This document shows positions 53,322-63,618 of a stretch of DNA of 64,000 nt, piece after piece; the first letter of the stretch is position 1; each line of letters begins with the position of its first letter. Source of the stretch: Haliclona indistincta (Eukaryota > Porifera > Demospongiae > Haplosclerida > Chalinidae); contig OZ024785.1 in assembly GCA_964017065.1 (NCBI GenBank), positions 11,177,086 through 11,241,085 on the forward strand, in the 5' to 3' direction. The notes under the pieces were generated by a model. That model saw only the letters and a program-made list of their open reading frames with translations, was not told where the DNA came from and made no database searches. A program made the position numbers and the translations under genes.

Positions 53322-53949
53322 TATGGTGTAGATTAGAATTAAGATATATGGCGCGCCCAAAATGAGTGGCAGGACTTGAACTAATTCAGTTCACTTTTTG
53401 CAGCAGGCTGCTTTCTCTGCACTTTGTCCATCTAAAATAACTTGGTGCATATGTACATCGCTGTTCCCAGTACAACTTAAAATTGACAAACCCATTAAAC
53501 TATTGTAACCACAGACTGCCGTGTTTTGTGTGAATCTGTTTGTAATTCGTGTTGTGTGATAACACAATTTTTGGTGGGTGTGGCCTATTATAATAATTCT
53601 GCAGCATCATAAAGCACAGGGTCGCTCAGACCCGTTCTCCCTTTGTGTAGTATACATGTATATTGTACAGTTTTTAGACTATACAGTTGATAGCAATTAT
53701 TATTTTGTATTTTACTGCAGAACTTGCAGAGGTGTCTCTCTCGAGCGTGAAACTCTGTTTTCCTTTGTCATAATTTATTTAAAAATTATTATTGTCACTG
53801 TTTGACTTGTGTTATTAACATTATTGTTTTGTAATTTTAAGTTATGTCATCATGAGGGACTGAAGTTCTGCTAGTTTTGAAACATTGTTATGTGGATTGC
53901 ATGCATGGCTTGTATCGTGTCACTGTGCTGCTTGATCTAGTGATACAAA
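53322..53949. other. No supported gene
   Basis: AT-rich upstream region of the next gene. No repeat or exon recognised. Confidence 0.25.
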
Positions 53950-54279
53950 ATGGCAACAAAGAAACTTAGGCCTAGGTATGATGATGATTCTGCAGCATCC
54001 ATAAAGAAAGCGCGATTTTCCCTTCCTGATCCTGAAGAAATGATGAAGAGCTGTTCACGTTCCCGTAGTTTATTGAAATCTATGACAAAGTGCTGCAAAG
54101 ATTTTGCCTCAGTTGATTTTATTAGCCTGTCTTGGAGTCAGCTAGAGCACTTCAAACCAGCAACAGTAGTTGGATGGCTAGTAGCAAAGTACGGACTCGA
54201 TATAATCAGTTTGCTCAAGGCCATACAGAAACTGCCTGCATCCTTGACAGGGAAACAGCGACTGCAAGAGATAAACTAA
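53950..54279 (+). CDS. N-terminal ORF of a transposon-like gene
   Basis: MATKKLRPRYDDDSAASIKK opens 109 codons with SWSQLEHFKPATVVGWLVAK and SLLKAIQKLPASLTGKQRL. The match after GKQRLQ continues in another frame (LRFDGITGADELQLQALLQF, then ELNGTYTEWNQTVNPTIILD), so the gene seems frameshifted near 54275 and again near 54345. Function unknown; its position suggests a head of the following zinc-finger gene. Confidence 0.4.
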   Translation: MATKKLRPRYDDDSAASIKKARFSLPDPEEMMKSCSRSRSLLKSMTKCCKDFASVDFISLSWSQLEHFKPATVVGWLVAKYGLDIISLLKAIQKLPASLTGKQRLQEIN

Positions 54280-54423
54280 GATTCGATGGGATTACTGGTG
54301 CAGACGAGCTACAACTACAGGCACTCTTGCAGTTCATGGAAAAGAACTGAATGGCACTTACACAGAATGGAATCAAACAGTAAACCCGACAATAATACTC
54401 GACAGGAAGACACTTTGTAAAAG

Positions 54424-54777
54424 ATGAGCTCAAAATTGCCAGAGTATGTTGTTAATTGTCTGGTTGCCAGTGGTTTTGATACCAAAACTGCATTAACAAC
54501 ACTCGATTTAAGTGATAAGCCAGGCAATTCACCAAAGATCATAAGCAAGTTTATTAGCAAGAAATACCCAAACGAGGCTCAGTATAAGTGCGATGCTTCT
54601 TCGAATGAGGTTGAATTTCTGCCTGGCCACATTAATTTGATTAAAGAACTTGTTGAAGAGATAACTAAAGTTCCCTTGAAAAGGCGTTGTACCAGCTCTA
54701 ATCCACCAAGCAAGAAACGTGCCATCAGTGCTCAATCCAGTGCCACCAGTGAGGAATCCAGTGCAACCAATGATTGA
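54424..54777 (+). CDS. Transposon-associated N-terminal domain protein
   Basis: 117 codons: LPEYVVNCLVASGFDTKTAL, LDLSDKPGNSPKIISKFISK and FLPGHINLIKELVEEITKV, then a basic/Ser tail to a TGA. The pattern 'LPxYVxxCLxxxGYDT ... NS...IExFI...P.....FxPGHxxxI' is shared with uncharacterised cnidarian proteins that also carry the downstream zinc finger. That the zinc finger lies next (54790) supports one gene. Confidence 0.5.
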   Translation: MSSKLPEYVVNCLVASGFDTKTALTTLDLSDKPGNSPKIISKFISKKYPNEAQYKCDASSNEVEFLPGHINLIKELVEEITKVPLKRRCTSSNPPSKKRAISAQSSATSEESSATND

Positions 54778-54789
54778 GCTAGATAAAGT

Positions 54790-55100
54790 GGTTGTAAATA
54801 TAAAGCAACAAATAGCTGCATGGCAGCGTAAACAAACAGCTTAGAAATATGAAGGAGCACGTCGATTTTGATGTACACGTGAAGCTGTCAGAGGAAGGTA
54901 CTACATGTAGTGCGTATATCGAGTGCAAAAATTGCAACAACAAGCAGTCATTAGGTATGAGTGTATAAAAGAAAGCAATTATATCTAATTGGACAAGGCA
55001 CATTAGTAAGTGCTCAAAAAAAGACCACCACGAGCACAACAATGCACTCCTACTTTAATCGTAAACATACAGAGTCTGACAAAGAGGTAACAGCTGAAAA
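54790..55100 (+). pseudogene. BED-like zinc finger, frameshifted (copy A)
   Basis: DKVVVNIKQQIAAWQRKQ, a stop, then in other frames DVHVKLSEEGTTCSAYIECK and CNNKQSLGMS, AIISNWTRHISKCSKK and a polar tail (MHSYFNRKHTES). C-x2-C followed by H-x4-C in 'CKNCN ... RHISKC' suggests a BED- or CCHC-type finger. Copy B at 58850-59090 has the same blocks in one frame. Confidence 0.55.
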
Positions 55101-55190
55101 AGATGCAGCTCAATTTGAGCTAGCGTCGCACGTCGATCTAGATGACCAGCATTTTCGGCTATCCCCTCCCAATTCAAGGGAGGGGGAATA

Positions 55191-55985
55191 TTGAACTCTC
55201 CTGTGACAGCATCGCCTAATGGAATGGATGCTCACAGCAACTCTCACAACCTCCCACTCACCATGTGTGTGGATGGCTCTTCTCCTGTGACAGTGTCGCC
55301 TAATGGAATGGATCTAACTTCTAACCCTCTTTCGAATCAACTCAACAGTCTTGTGACAGCATCGCCTACCTATACAGTAGGATTGGAGGCTCGCACCAAA
55401 TCTTTTAACCCACTTACCTCATCTTGTGTGACAGCATCGCCTACCTATACAGTAGGATTGGAGACTCACACCAACTCTCTTAACCCACTTACCTCATCTT
55501 GTGTGACAGCATCGCCTACCTATACAATAGGATTGGAGACTCACACCAACTCTCTTAACCCACTTACCTCATCTTGTGTGACAGCATCGCCTACCTATAC
55601 AATAGGATTGGAGGCTCACACCAACTCTCTTAACCCCCTTACCTCATCTTGTGTGACAGCATCGCCTACCTATACAATAGGATTGGAGACTCACACCAAC
55701 TCTCTTAACCCACTTACCTCATCTTGTGTGACAGCATCGCCTACCTATACAATAGGATTGGAGACTCACACCAACTCTCTTAACCCACTTACCTCATCTT
55801 GTGTGACAGCATCGCCTACCTATACAATAGGATTGGAGGCTCACACCAACTCTCTTAACCCCCTTACCTCCAGTGATGTCAAGACAGATTGGTCTAGGTC
55901 CACAAGAGTCAGGATGTCATTGTTAAAAAGTGGTTCTGATCCTAGCCAGACAGCATTGAGAGCATTGAGAGTGTTGAGGGTCTAG
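55191..55985 (+). CDS. Ser/Thr-rich repeat exon (copy A)
   Basis: 264 codons dominated by seven 25-residue repeats (CVTASPTYTIGLETHTNSLN PLTSS in short). After the array, DWSRSTRVRMSLLKSGSDPS leads to a stop at 55985. The tandem structure is given separately. Such repeats are probably unstructured spacers between the zinc finger and the coiled coil. Confidence 0.55.
   Translation: MNSPVTASPNGMDAHSNSHNLPLTMCVDGSSPVTVSPNGMDLTSNPLSNQLNSLVTASPTYTVGLEARTKSFNPLTSSCVTASPTYTVGLETHTNSLNPLTSSCVTASPTYTIGLETHTNSLNPLTSSCVTASPTYTIGLEAHTNSLNPLTSSCVTASPTYTIGLETHTNSLNPLTSSCVTASPTYTIGLETHTNSLNPLTSSCVTASPTYTIGLEAHTNSLNPLTSSDVKTDWSRSTRVRMSLLKSGSDPSQTALRALRVLRV
55352..55871 (+). repeat. 75-bp in-frame minisatellite, seven units
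   Basis: Units of 75 bp start at about 55352, 55427, 55502, 55577, 55652, 55727 and 55802, each beginning gtgacagcatcgcctaccta. Units 2-7 are nearly identical, differing mainly at gag(a/g)ctcac and aaccc(a/c)ctt. The period of 75 keeps the frame. Confidence 0.95.
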
Positions 55986-56060
55986 CAAGCTAGACTACAT
56001 CCATACATACGAAGTCCATCTCCAGCAGCAAGCGAAGGCAGTGTAAATAGTCCACCAGGA

Positions 56061-57180
56061 ATGGATACTGGGGACTCTGCTGATGTTGATCAAATTGTGA
56101 AGGAATGTTTGAGAGTAGTCAGACATACAAACACAAATGTCCAATCAGTTCAGTCTGCTGCAACGGAGTTACAGCAGCAGGTCAAAATTTTACAGACCCA
56201 ATTGCAAGAACAACAAGCTGCAAGCATAAACCTGAAGTCATTGAATCTTGGGGTTAGTGATTATATTGTATTATGGATTGTAAACCTTAAAGTACCTATT
56301 TAGAAACCACTACGAGAAGGTGTCGCGAATATATTCTGTTCATCTCTTCAAAGAGAACTGTCAGAAGATAAACTGCTAGTAATATTTGAGAACCGGAGTA
56401 ATTTACTTTGTGTATTGATTTGAGTTGTCTAGGAAATTGTTGCATCACTGGGTGGAGAATCTATATCACGAAAAAAAACGGTGTTCTAGTAAAGGCCGCC
56501 AAAGATTTTATGGCTACCTTTAGAGGAGAAGAAAGGCGTAGGGTAAGGAAAACTGTCAGTACATTATCTTGCATGCTAATCACTCACTACATCTGCCTTC
56601 TCTGCTGGTGACTCATGCAGTTGGCCCTATTGCGGGAAATCCTCGTTTGTTCGTATATGCGGAGCAAGATGGATCACTACAGTATAGATGGCAAGCATGG
56701 TTCTTAAGTGTTGACAAAGTGCAGCCATATCTGAATCAGCTCTTACCATCATCTGGATATAAGCTTTGCCCTGGTATGCCTGAGTACCCCAAAGAGCTGC
56801 ACTACGTCTTGATTCGCATTCATGCTTGCTATGACATATCCCAAATAATGTAATTCATCCAATTATCCAATCTCTTACCTGTCACCTAAGAGCAACGCAA
56901 TCCGAGTTGAACGTGTTGTACAAGAGAAGAAAACTCTGAGTGTCAAGGTGTCTGCACTGGCTACATATGACTTCAATGTCGATGATGAAGCACAACATGA
57001 CGAGCTATTGACACTGGTTCGTTCTGTTTTTACCCATGGCTCGAAGGCAATCGAGGATCTATGTGGCAGAGGTGACAAGTTGCTGGGAGAAGGAAGGAAT
57101 CTGCTAAGAGAAGCACGGAGACAAGATGTCATAGAGCACCTAGAGTATGAAAGAGATCAGTCAAAGTCAGGTATGCATTA
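56061..57180 (+). CDS. Coiled coil plus N-terminal region of a THAP9-like transposase
   Basis: Exon 56061-56251 is a coiled coil (QSVQSAATELQQQVKILQTQ). About 56303-56400 gives KPLREGVANIFCSSLQREL; 56450-56540 a basic segment (AAKDFMATFRGEERRRV); 56600-56850 VGPIAGNPRLFVYAEQDGSL, YRWQAWFLSVDKVQPYLNQL and GYKLCPGMPEYP; and 56880-57170 RVERVVQEKKTLSVKVSALA. The blocks 'NPRLFV...YRWQAYFLSVDRVxPYL...CPGMPEYP' precede the DDE core in the transposase at 57379 in my recollection of cnidarian relatives. Several stops and frame changes interrupt it. Confidence 0.45.
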
Positions 57181-57378
57181 TTGAACACCTGAATTCAATG
57201 GTTAAGTTTGCATATGTATTAATTTCATTTAATATTTATTTTTCGTGTATAATAAGCACTTGCAGTATACACTTGGAGCCCTGCTGCTTATGAAGCCCTA
57301 AAGGGTTCAACCTCTTGCAATTGCCTTCCACAAGGACTCTCAAGCACTTGATGCTAATCTTGAAGAGGCTGGGAGTGT

Positions 57379-58590
57379 TTGACTAGGCTGACTAAAGAAA
57401 GGAGACAATACATCTCCATGGTGGAGAAAAAGAGAGTGGAGCTGAAAGAAAAGGAAGCACAGAAAGGTTTATTACTCTACAAACTGAACTATTGTAAAAA
57501 ATGCACTTTTATGATAGATGGTGCAAAGACAACAGATAGTGCAGAGGTCCTTCCTATGGGTGATGGAGTTTTTATTATTGACGAAGTCAAGGTACTTAAT
57601 GCATGTAAACTAATGTTTACACATTATTGTGTTTTTGCTTATTACAGGTTGGAATTCGTCTTATTTGGAGTAGTAAAAATCAAAATTATATTTGTCATTC
57701 AATGAATCACGAAGAGCTGACAACAGTCTGTGATGTTTACATGATAATTGACCATGATTTTCATCAAAAACCTGCAACATACGAACTTCAAACCCTATGA
57801 CGAGACCTCACTTCTCAGGTTTATCAAACTGTACTTCATTTTATGTGCATACAAATAATTAATAATCATGTTAGATTTTGCAGGTTGACATCGTTGGTCC
57901 ACATTACACCAGCAATGGTGCAATGGATCACAAACTGCTGATGCCTACTCTGATGGATGCTATTTTTAAATTCCATACAAGTGGATTTGAGACCTATGGA
58001 GTCGTGTGTGATGGTGCTGCACCAAGCCTCACTATGCTCAAAGAGTTGACAAGGTTCTGAGCAAAAAGCATACGGGTAAGCTTGTATACTGTTGTATAAT
58101 AATTACCATTCATTATAAATATGACTAAGTAATTTGCCCTAGTCACCAGGTTAGTAATAATTATTAATTTTTGAACATTAATAACATGTCTCACACTCGC
58201 AGCTGAAGAACATGGCTTCAGCACTATTCCAATCACGACCCAGAGCTAGTGGTGGTACTAGACAGTTCACAAACAATGGCACTACTTTGGATGGAGGGTT
58301 TTGCAGGAAATGTACAAGCGAGAATTAGAAAGAATGAAAGCAGGGCAGGCTACACACGTACCAAAGTTAAAGGAAAGCTTCATCATCCGAGACTCTTGGA
58401 CATGTTTGAATGTACTTCCTTCCAAAGTAATGCAGGTATAATCATGCTTTTAATAACACTGAACCAGCTACTTTAATAATTATTTCGTTTTTACAGCAAG
58501 ATGAAGTTTTAAGTGATCTGCGCGAGTATTCTGATACTACTGCTGCCGATTCTGAAGAGGCAACTGAAGTACTAGCTACTGTTTAAGATG
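57379..58590 (+). pseudogene. THAP9-like/P-like DDE transposase core, frameshifted
   Basis: Exons: 57379-57590 with LTKERRQYISMVEKKRVELK and FIIDEVKV (first acidic site); 57649-57815 with a Cys/His-poor segment and TYELQTL; 57883-58060 VDIVGPHYTSNGAMDHKLLM and YGVVCDGAAPSLTMLKEL (second Asp site); then LKNMASALFQSR, GTRQFTNNGTT, and after a frame change VLQEMYKRELERMKAGQAT, KESFIIRDSWTCLNVLPSKV; last exon DEVLSDLREYSDTTAADSE with a TAA near 58584. These are the family's order 'DEVKV ... YxLQxLW ... CDGASSN ... LKNMxSALxSSR ... GTxQF ... RDSWTKLNVLPAKIMQQ'. Several stops disrupt it. Confidence 0.65.
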
Positions 58591-58794
58591 AGATCTACAG
58601 GCTCAATTCCACTGAGCAAGATGTGGTAGAACTGAACCTTAATGTGTTTGTTTGTTGCGGCTCCATGAGTCGCCACCTTGGTTATGCTCATTGTATTGAT
58701 TTACATGTCTTGTTAGTTAGTGTGTATATATTTTTGTTATGCAATAAGAAACTCAGTTATCTGCCACACTCTCTTGATAACACTACACAAGAAA

Positions 58795-59968
58795 CGTGCC
58801 ACCACATGTGCACAAGCAGCACAAGTAGATGATGATGAGGAGGAACAGCCAATTCAGCTTGACAAAGTTGCAGCTAATTTGAGGCAGCAAACAGCTGCTT
58901 GGCAACGAAAGCAAAAGGAAGATTGGTTGAGAAATCTCAAGGAGAACGAGGATTATGCAGTGCATGTCCAACTCACAAAGGCAGGCACTACTAGTAGTGC
59001 AAGCGTTGAATGTAAAAGGTGCAACACCCAACAAAGATTGGGAATGAGCATTAAGAAGAGGGCTATCATTTCCAATTGATCTAGACACATTACCAAGTGC
59101 TCAAGTAAAACAACAATGCACTCTGCCAGACCCAGTACAATGCACTCTTACTTTACGAAAGAGAAAACAGCACCTCAATTTCAGTTTGCATTGTATGCCG
59201 ATCAAGAGTCAGATCAAGATGATCACCATTTTCGGCTTTCCCTCCCAATTCACGGGAGGGGAAATATTAGCTAGCACTGACTCACCTTCATCATCGCCTA
59301 GTAAAGGATTGGATGCTCACCTGAACTCTCTTACCTCCAACCAAGTGACAGCATCACCTACTATAGGATTGGATGCTCACCTGACCTCCAACCAAGTGTC
59401 AGCATCACCTACTATAGGATTGAATGCTCACCTGACCTCCAACCAAGTGACAGCATCACCTACTATAAGATTGGATGCTCACCTGAACTCTCTTACGTAA
59501 TCACCTTAAAAATGGGGTGTCCCATAGAAAAAATTCGATGGACGTGCTCCCTGTGGGAATGCTTTATAAAAAGAGGACGATAGATTTGGCAGAGGATTCA
59601 ATAAAATACTTTCAGGCGATAATTTCTGCCAAGGAGACTTACTCAAGGCACCTCATAGTACCAGTATGTAAATTTAATGTCTGATTCTGTGCTTTAATAA
59701 TAATTATTATTTCGTTACAGCATCTATATGTATAGACGAATCCTGATGCTGAGAATGCAAAAAGTTTCTTCACAGGATTTCGAGCATGGCTGATGGCTAC
59801 ATATGGAGGAGAGCCCAGTGAAGACAACTATGTGGAAATCATGTCACATGATCAACATCATGACTATTCGTTATTTCCAACGGTACCATCACCAGATGAG
59901 CTGAGAGCTCTGGGATCAAGTAATCAAGTACTTAAAACACTCCCACTTGATGATGAGGAAGAAGATTA
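58795..59968 (+). CDS. Second zinc-finger/repeat gene (copy B)
   Basis: From about 58850 one frame gives LDKVAANLRQQTAAWQRKQK, HVQLTKAGTTSSASVECKRC and MSIKKRAIISN, the same blocks as copy A. Then 59270-59500 is a Ser/Thr repeat exon (SPSSSPSKGLDAHL). 59480-59700 carries IDLAEDSIKYFQAIISAKET in a changed frame, and 59717-59968 reads NPDAENAKSFFTGFRAWLMA, YGGEPSEDNYVEIMSHDQHH and SLFPTVPSPDELRALGSSNQ, ending acidic (DDEEED, TAA). The last exon is intact except one stop near its start. No DDE domain follows, so this copy may lack the transposase. Confidence 0.5.
59330..59500 (+). repeat. 51-bp in-frame repeat, about three units (copy B)
   Basis: Units read VTASPTIGLDAHLTSNQ with small changes (VSASPTIGLNAHL). 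The unit is a shortened relative of copy A's 25-residue repeat (same VTASPT...IGL...H), so the two arrays arose from one ancestor and expanded separately. Confidence 0.85.
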
Positions 59969-60034
59969 ATGTTGACACACAATTCAAAAAATAACATATA
60001 GAGGCCCTTCATTATCTTGTGACATCGACGAAAA

Positions 60035-61363
60035 GTGACGCTTTTTCCGGAAGTCAACCATGTTAGAGGGCAGGTACGAGGACAGGCAGCCAATCCAACG
60101 TTGTCATGGTCCTCTCTTGCTGGCTGCTACAACCGCGGCGAACGCAACAAAGTTCTTTTTATCTCATACCTGCTGTTAGAAACCATCGAGGTTCAAGGAC
60201 TGCTGCTCTTAGCTACCGACGACGCTTGGATTGGGTGGCAAGAACTCAACAGAAAGAATTGGACTCCAAAACCCCATCATAGAGTTTGCTCAGATCATGG
60301 TATCAAAAGGGCTATACAGTATTGTGCACTTATTATCACATGTCAAATTAGTACTGACAGGTAAGCCAGCTGTACTAGAGGACGATACAAACTCTGATTG
60401 GGTATCCAGCTTAAAGATGGGGTATGAAATACCTGTTAGTGTCAGTGCAGACTCAGTCAGTAGGTATGCTCGTGCACAAGCTCGCCACAAAAAGAAACTA
60501 AGAATTGAGTATGCAGAGGAAACAGCTGTTGCCGTAGAACCCATAGCAAGTACATGCTGGTTTTTTCAAAATTAGCGCAAAGAATCTTCCCCAGTGTGAA
60601 GAGGAAATGGAGGATTTGCTGCAACCAACAACAAGTCAACCAATAATGGTTAAGTATTGGATTATAATATGATGTTTTCCAGCTGTCCATAGGTGTATAT
60701 AGGTGCCAGAATAACGGTACAATTATTACAAGTTTCGTATAGTGATGAAGATGATAAAAAACTGCTCTAGATTCAGACAAGAAGTATGTCAAGTAATAAT
60801 CTAGCTACATGCATGATAACTTGTGTTTAGTTATGTTAGTGAGTCTGACGTAGAAGATTGTAAGTAAGTCATTATTGTAAGTCATTACATCAAAAAATGC
60901 ATTGTGTATTTTGTATTGATACAAAGTGAGTTGGATAATAACGAAGTGGACAAAAAAGCAGGTGATTGCATTCTGTCGTCATAATGTCAGATGTTAATTA
61001 TTTTAAATGAAACAGGATGATCAAATGTACTCGTGTGTGGCGATCCAAGGTAAAGAAATGCTGAAGAAATTTAATAATATCATTGCATACAATTTCTAGA
61101 ATTGGTACGCAAAAAAAAGAAAAAGAAACCAAAATGGAGCCGAAGTTGTTGTGAGTGTGAAAATGTAAGTATTGTTTGACCAATGTTGTTTGTTCACTAA
61201 ATGACTTGCTTACCGGGCTTAGTGGTATGCTCAAGATGGAGGTGGGGTTTACAAAGACCGCCAACAACATGAAATGGCATCATGTCGACATAAGCATTAC
61301 AGTTATGAAACAGACGAAGAAGACACAATATGGGATATCTCATTTCCAGAAGATTAATTAACC
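60035..61363 (+). CDS. THAP-domain gene, multi-exon, THAP exon frameshifted
   Basis: 60090-60300 encodes a THAP-like domain in three frames: GCYNRGERNKV, then IPAVRNHRGSRTAALSYRRR and LDW, then QELNRKNWTPKPHHRVCSDH. The order (Cys, NRG, YR-like, HxG, AALS..RR..W, NRKxWxP, RVCSxH) fits THAP. After a likely intron, GKPAVLEDDTNSDWVSSLKM follows, the usual sequence after a THAP domain, then basic ARAQARHKKKLRI. Short exons near 60600, 60835, 60925 and 61015 follow, then about 61100-61165 (KKKKKKPKWSRSCCECEN) and 61218-61363 (WYAQDGGGVYKDRQQHEMAS ... DIWDISFPED, TAA). Probably a DNA-binding protein; no transposase core seen. Confidence 0.5.
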
Positions 61364-61469
61364 AGAGAGTGTTATACTTGTCCATTCTCACTTATCTCAA
61401 ATTCTCTGTTTGATTCAAGTGTTTAGTATTATATTAATAATTATTGCCAACACTTTCAGCAGTAATCAT

Positions 61470-61724
61470 GCTTACCAATCGCTACTAGCACTTTTTGCAG
61501 TCTTACTCCGAGGTCGCCTGTAATAAGTAAGGCAATGTGTGTGTTAGTACAAGCTTTATGATCAGCTTAACTGACTTCTGTGTAGACAGTCACTGACCTG
61601 TCGCCATATTTGTAGATCAACAATAATGTTTCATGGCAATTAATTTTCATCTTTGAAACACCATTGATAGTTTCAAGCCAATCAACCGTATGATCGATAT
61701 CAACTGCCATACAGGGCTGTTTGC
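61470..61724 (-). CDS. C-terminal exons of an unrecognised minus-strand gene
   Basis: Exon 61598-61724 after a gttacag acceptor reads QPCMAVDIDHTVDWLETING, VSKMKINCHETLLLIYKYGD and ends at a gtcagt donor; the intron is 80 bp. The last exon (61470-61517) joins in phase and reads RRPRSKTAKSASSDW and stops (TAA on the minus strand). The frame is clean across the join, so the gene end is real; its 5' exons lie at higher coordinates and were not found. No family recognised. Confidence 0.5.
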
Positions 61725-62345
61725 CTGTAACATGGATAAAATATTATGGACATACTGCTGCGCGGATGTACCGGTCAACTACATTATTGTTTCTGTACTG
61801 AAATCAGGCTAATAACAGACATGTGCAGTATCGATACAGAAACATTGCTGGATATTTTTGGCCGCTGTGTACTGTATCATCTATGACTTAGCTAATAGAG
61901 AGGTTAAGATCCACGTTACGGTCAACGATGAATTGTTGTGACGTCACATTTATGACCACGCCCCTTATTTACTGTCTTTTCCACGGTGAATTTTAACGTT
62001 TTTCACGACAAAACAACATAAGTGCAAGCAGCGTGGGCTAGCTCGTGCAACCAGTGTTTAGAACAGACGCCTGACATTTCTTTAAGTAAGTTTTTATGTG
62101 TAGAGGGTTTATAAGCAAGCTATGACTGTGTGACACTGACAGGTCGACCATACCGGCTAGCGCTCAGTACAGCTGCATACCGTCTCTGCCGCCAACTCTG
62201 ACTATGCCAGGAGTCCGCTGGAGAGTGAAGCTAGACATAGCTTTATGTCTCGAAGTATTAAAACACGTCCTCAAAAAACTGCTGATTGGGAAAAGGCCTA
62301 TAGACAATACAAAATTAGTGTTAAAATTTTAATTTTTATTATTAG
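61725..62345. other. No supported gene
   Basis: AT-rich; 5' exons of the minus-strand gene may be here. No inverted repeat or clear exon found. Confidence 0.25.
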
Positions 62346-62537
62346 TTAGCTCTTACTGATAGTACTGAGCTCAGAAGAAGAGCGACCAAACAGTTTAGTT
62401 AGCTCACAGAGCCTGTTGGGGTAGGCGAGTCTCCTAAGTACAATCATCAGCACTTCCATGCCCGTTGCTGTCGTTCCACTAGCGTATAGACCCCTTGCGG
62501 TTGACGTCATAAAACCACACCTACCACTTCCGGGCAA
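62346..62537 (-). pseudogene. PIF/Harbinger transposase fragment
   Basis: On the minus strand: GLYASGTTATGMEVLMIVLR then RLAYPNRLCELTKLFGRSSS and ELSTISK. 'xxxGTxxxGxExLCILLRRLAYPNRLCDLxxxFGRSxxELSxI' is the N-terminal block of sponge and cnidarian Harbinger transposases. The DDE core is missing. It is a plausible relative of the source of the Harbinger-like MITEs in this window. Confidence 0.72.
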
Positions 62538-62579
62538 TAGCGGCCGCCATGTTGGTGTACCATAATCGTTAATACAGTA

Positions 62580-62762
62580 ATGGTGATCTGTGCAGTTATT
62601 TGTTGTTGTAATACATCAAAGAGCAAGCTCGACAAGGGCTCTGGCACTAGCCTTTTCCGCCTTCCTACCATTATCAATCATCAAGGGGAAAAGACCAGAG
62701 AGTGGAGCAAAAGGCGCCAGGTGCTATGGCTACAACGGATTCGTAGGCTAGATCATAGATAA
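62580..62762 (+). CDS. THAP domain N-terminal half, truncated
   Basis: MVICAVICCCNTSKSKLDKG, then SLFRLPTIINHQGEKTREWS and KRRQVLWLQRIRR: the Cys-x-x-x-Cys start, FRLP, HQGE and the RRxxWLxRI tryptophan helix of a THAP domain. It stops before the terminal Cys-His pair, and the next bases (tactacgtaactgggat) match a sequence at 32700, so a repeat appears to have truncated it. Confidence 0.65.
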   Translation: MVICAVICCCNTSKSKLDKGSGTSLFRLPTIINHQGEKTREWSKRRQVLWLQRIRRLDHR

Positions 62763-62885
62763 TAAATACTACGTAACTGGGATAGGAAACATTGAAAAAC
62801 CGGATGGGCAGATGAGCATTTCGCTGCACACGTCATGTGATGTCATACCTTGCGTAATCGTGTACTCAAAATGGCGACTTCCAGT

Positions 62886-63345
62886 ACAGCTGCATCATCG
62901 AAAACAGAGACTGCAGGGGTGTCTTTACGATGGGGCTCTGGGGGCTTGAGCACCCCCCTGACTCAAAAGGGGCTTGGGCACTTCCCTGGTCGTTGGTGAA
63001 GCCTGCAAGCTGATCCAGGGTTGGCTGCAGTATTAGAATTTGAGGCAAACCTGGTTGCTCGTATTGCTGACTCTGTCTCCTGGCGTAAACTCTGGGATAC
63101 AACTCGATCGTGGCACTAGAGGCACAGAACAACTACAAAGAATTATATTTCACTTAGCTCGGCCCACATATGCCAACTTCTGCTGCAATCTATGCGGCCA
63201 TCTGGTAGACTCGTCGTGGTTGTCTCATCTCTGCTCCAAACATGCAGTCACCGTTGATTCTAACTCTATAAACCTTGGTGTCGAGGACATACTCGGACTA
63301 CTCGTCAGTGAGAGCGATGACTTGTTTAAGATTAAATTTCCCTAA
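62886..63345 (+). CDS. Open frames with a C2H2-like segment, unrecognised
   Basis: An ATG at 62872/62886 opens a short Ser/Gly-rich frame. A second frame (63040-63345) contains TYANFCCNLCGHLVDSSWLS then HLCSKHAV, a possible Cys-x2-Cys ... His-x3-Cys/His finger, and ends VSESDDLFKIKFP. No family name. It precedes a hAT fragment and may be its zinc-finger head. Confidence 0.35.
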
Positions 63346-63394
63346 CTCTGTTTTAGAAATATCTGTACTATGCTTATACCCTCTGGGTCCTCTC

Positions 63395-63618
63395 CAAGTG
63401 TACTAGTTAGTCGTGCTCTGAATAATTTTAAGAAGGCTAAAAAAACACTCACTAAGCATGTAGACAAGGAGTACCATCGCACAGCAATCGTTCGAACAGA
63501 AAACAGCCTGACATTCAACAGCAGTTAAGTAAATTCCTTGCAAGCCAAATATCTACAAAGGCATCTATCATGAAGACGGTCATGTTTTGCGGGCGACATA
63601 ACTTAGCTGAGTATGTGC
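63395..63618 (+). pseudogene. hAT transposase N-terminal fragment (TTF-type head region)
   Basis: VSRALNNFKKAKKTLTKHVD then KEYHRTAIVRTENSLTFNS, and after a frame change IQQQLSKFLASQISTKASIM and KTVMFCGRHNLA. The order 'F..WK.A...F..HE.S..H..A ... I...L....   NR..L..II....FLGRQ..ALRG' is the TTF/hAT (ZMYM1-like) pattern after its zinc finger. The fragment ends at a stop and no core follows to 64000. Confidence 0.6.
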
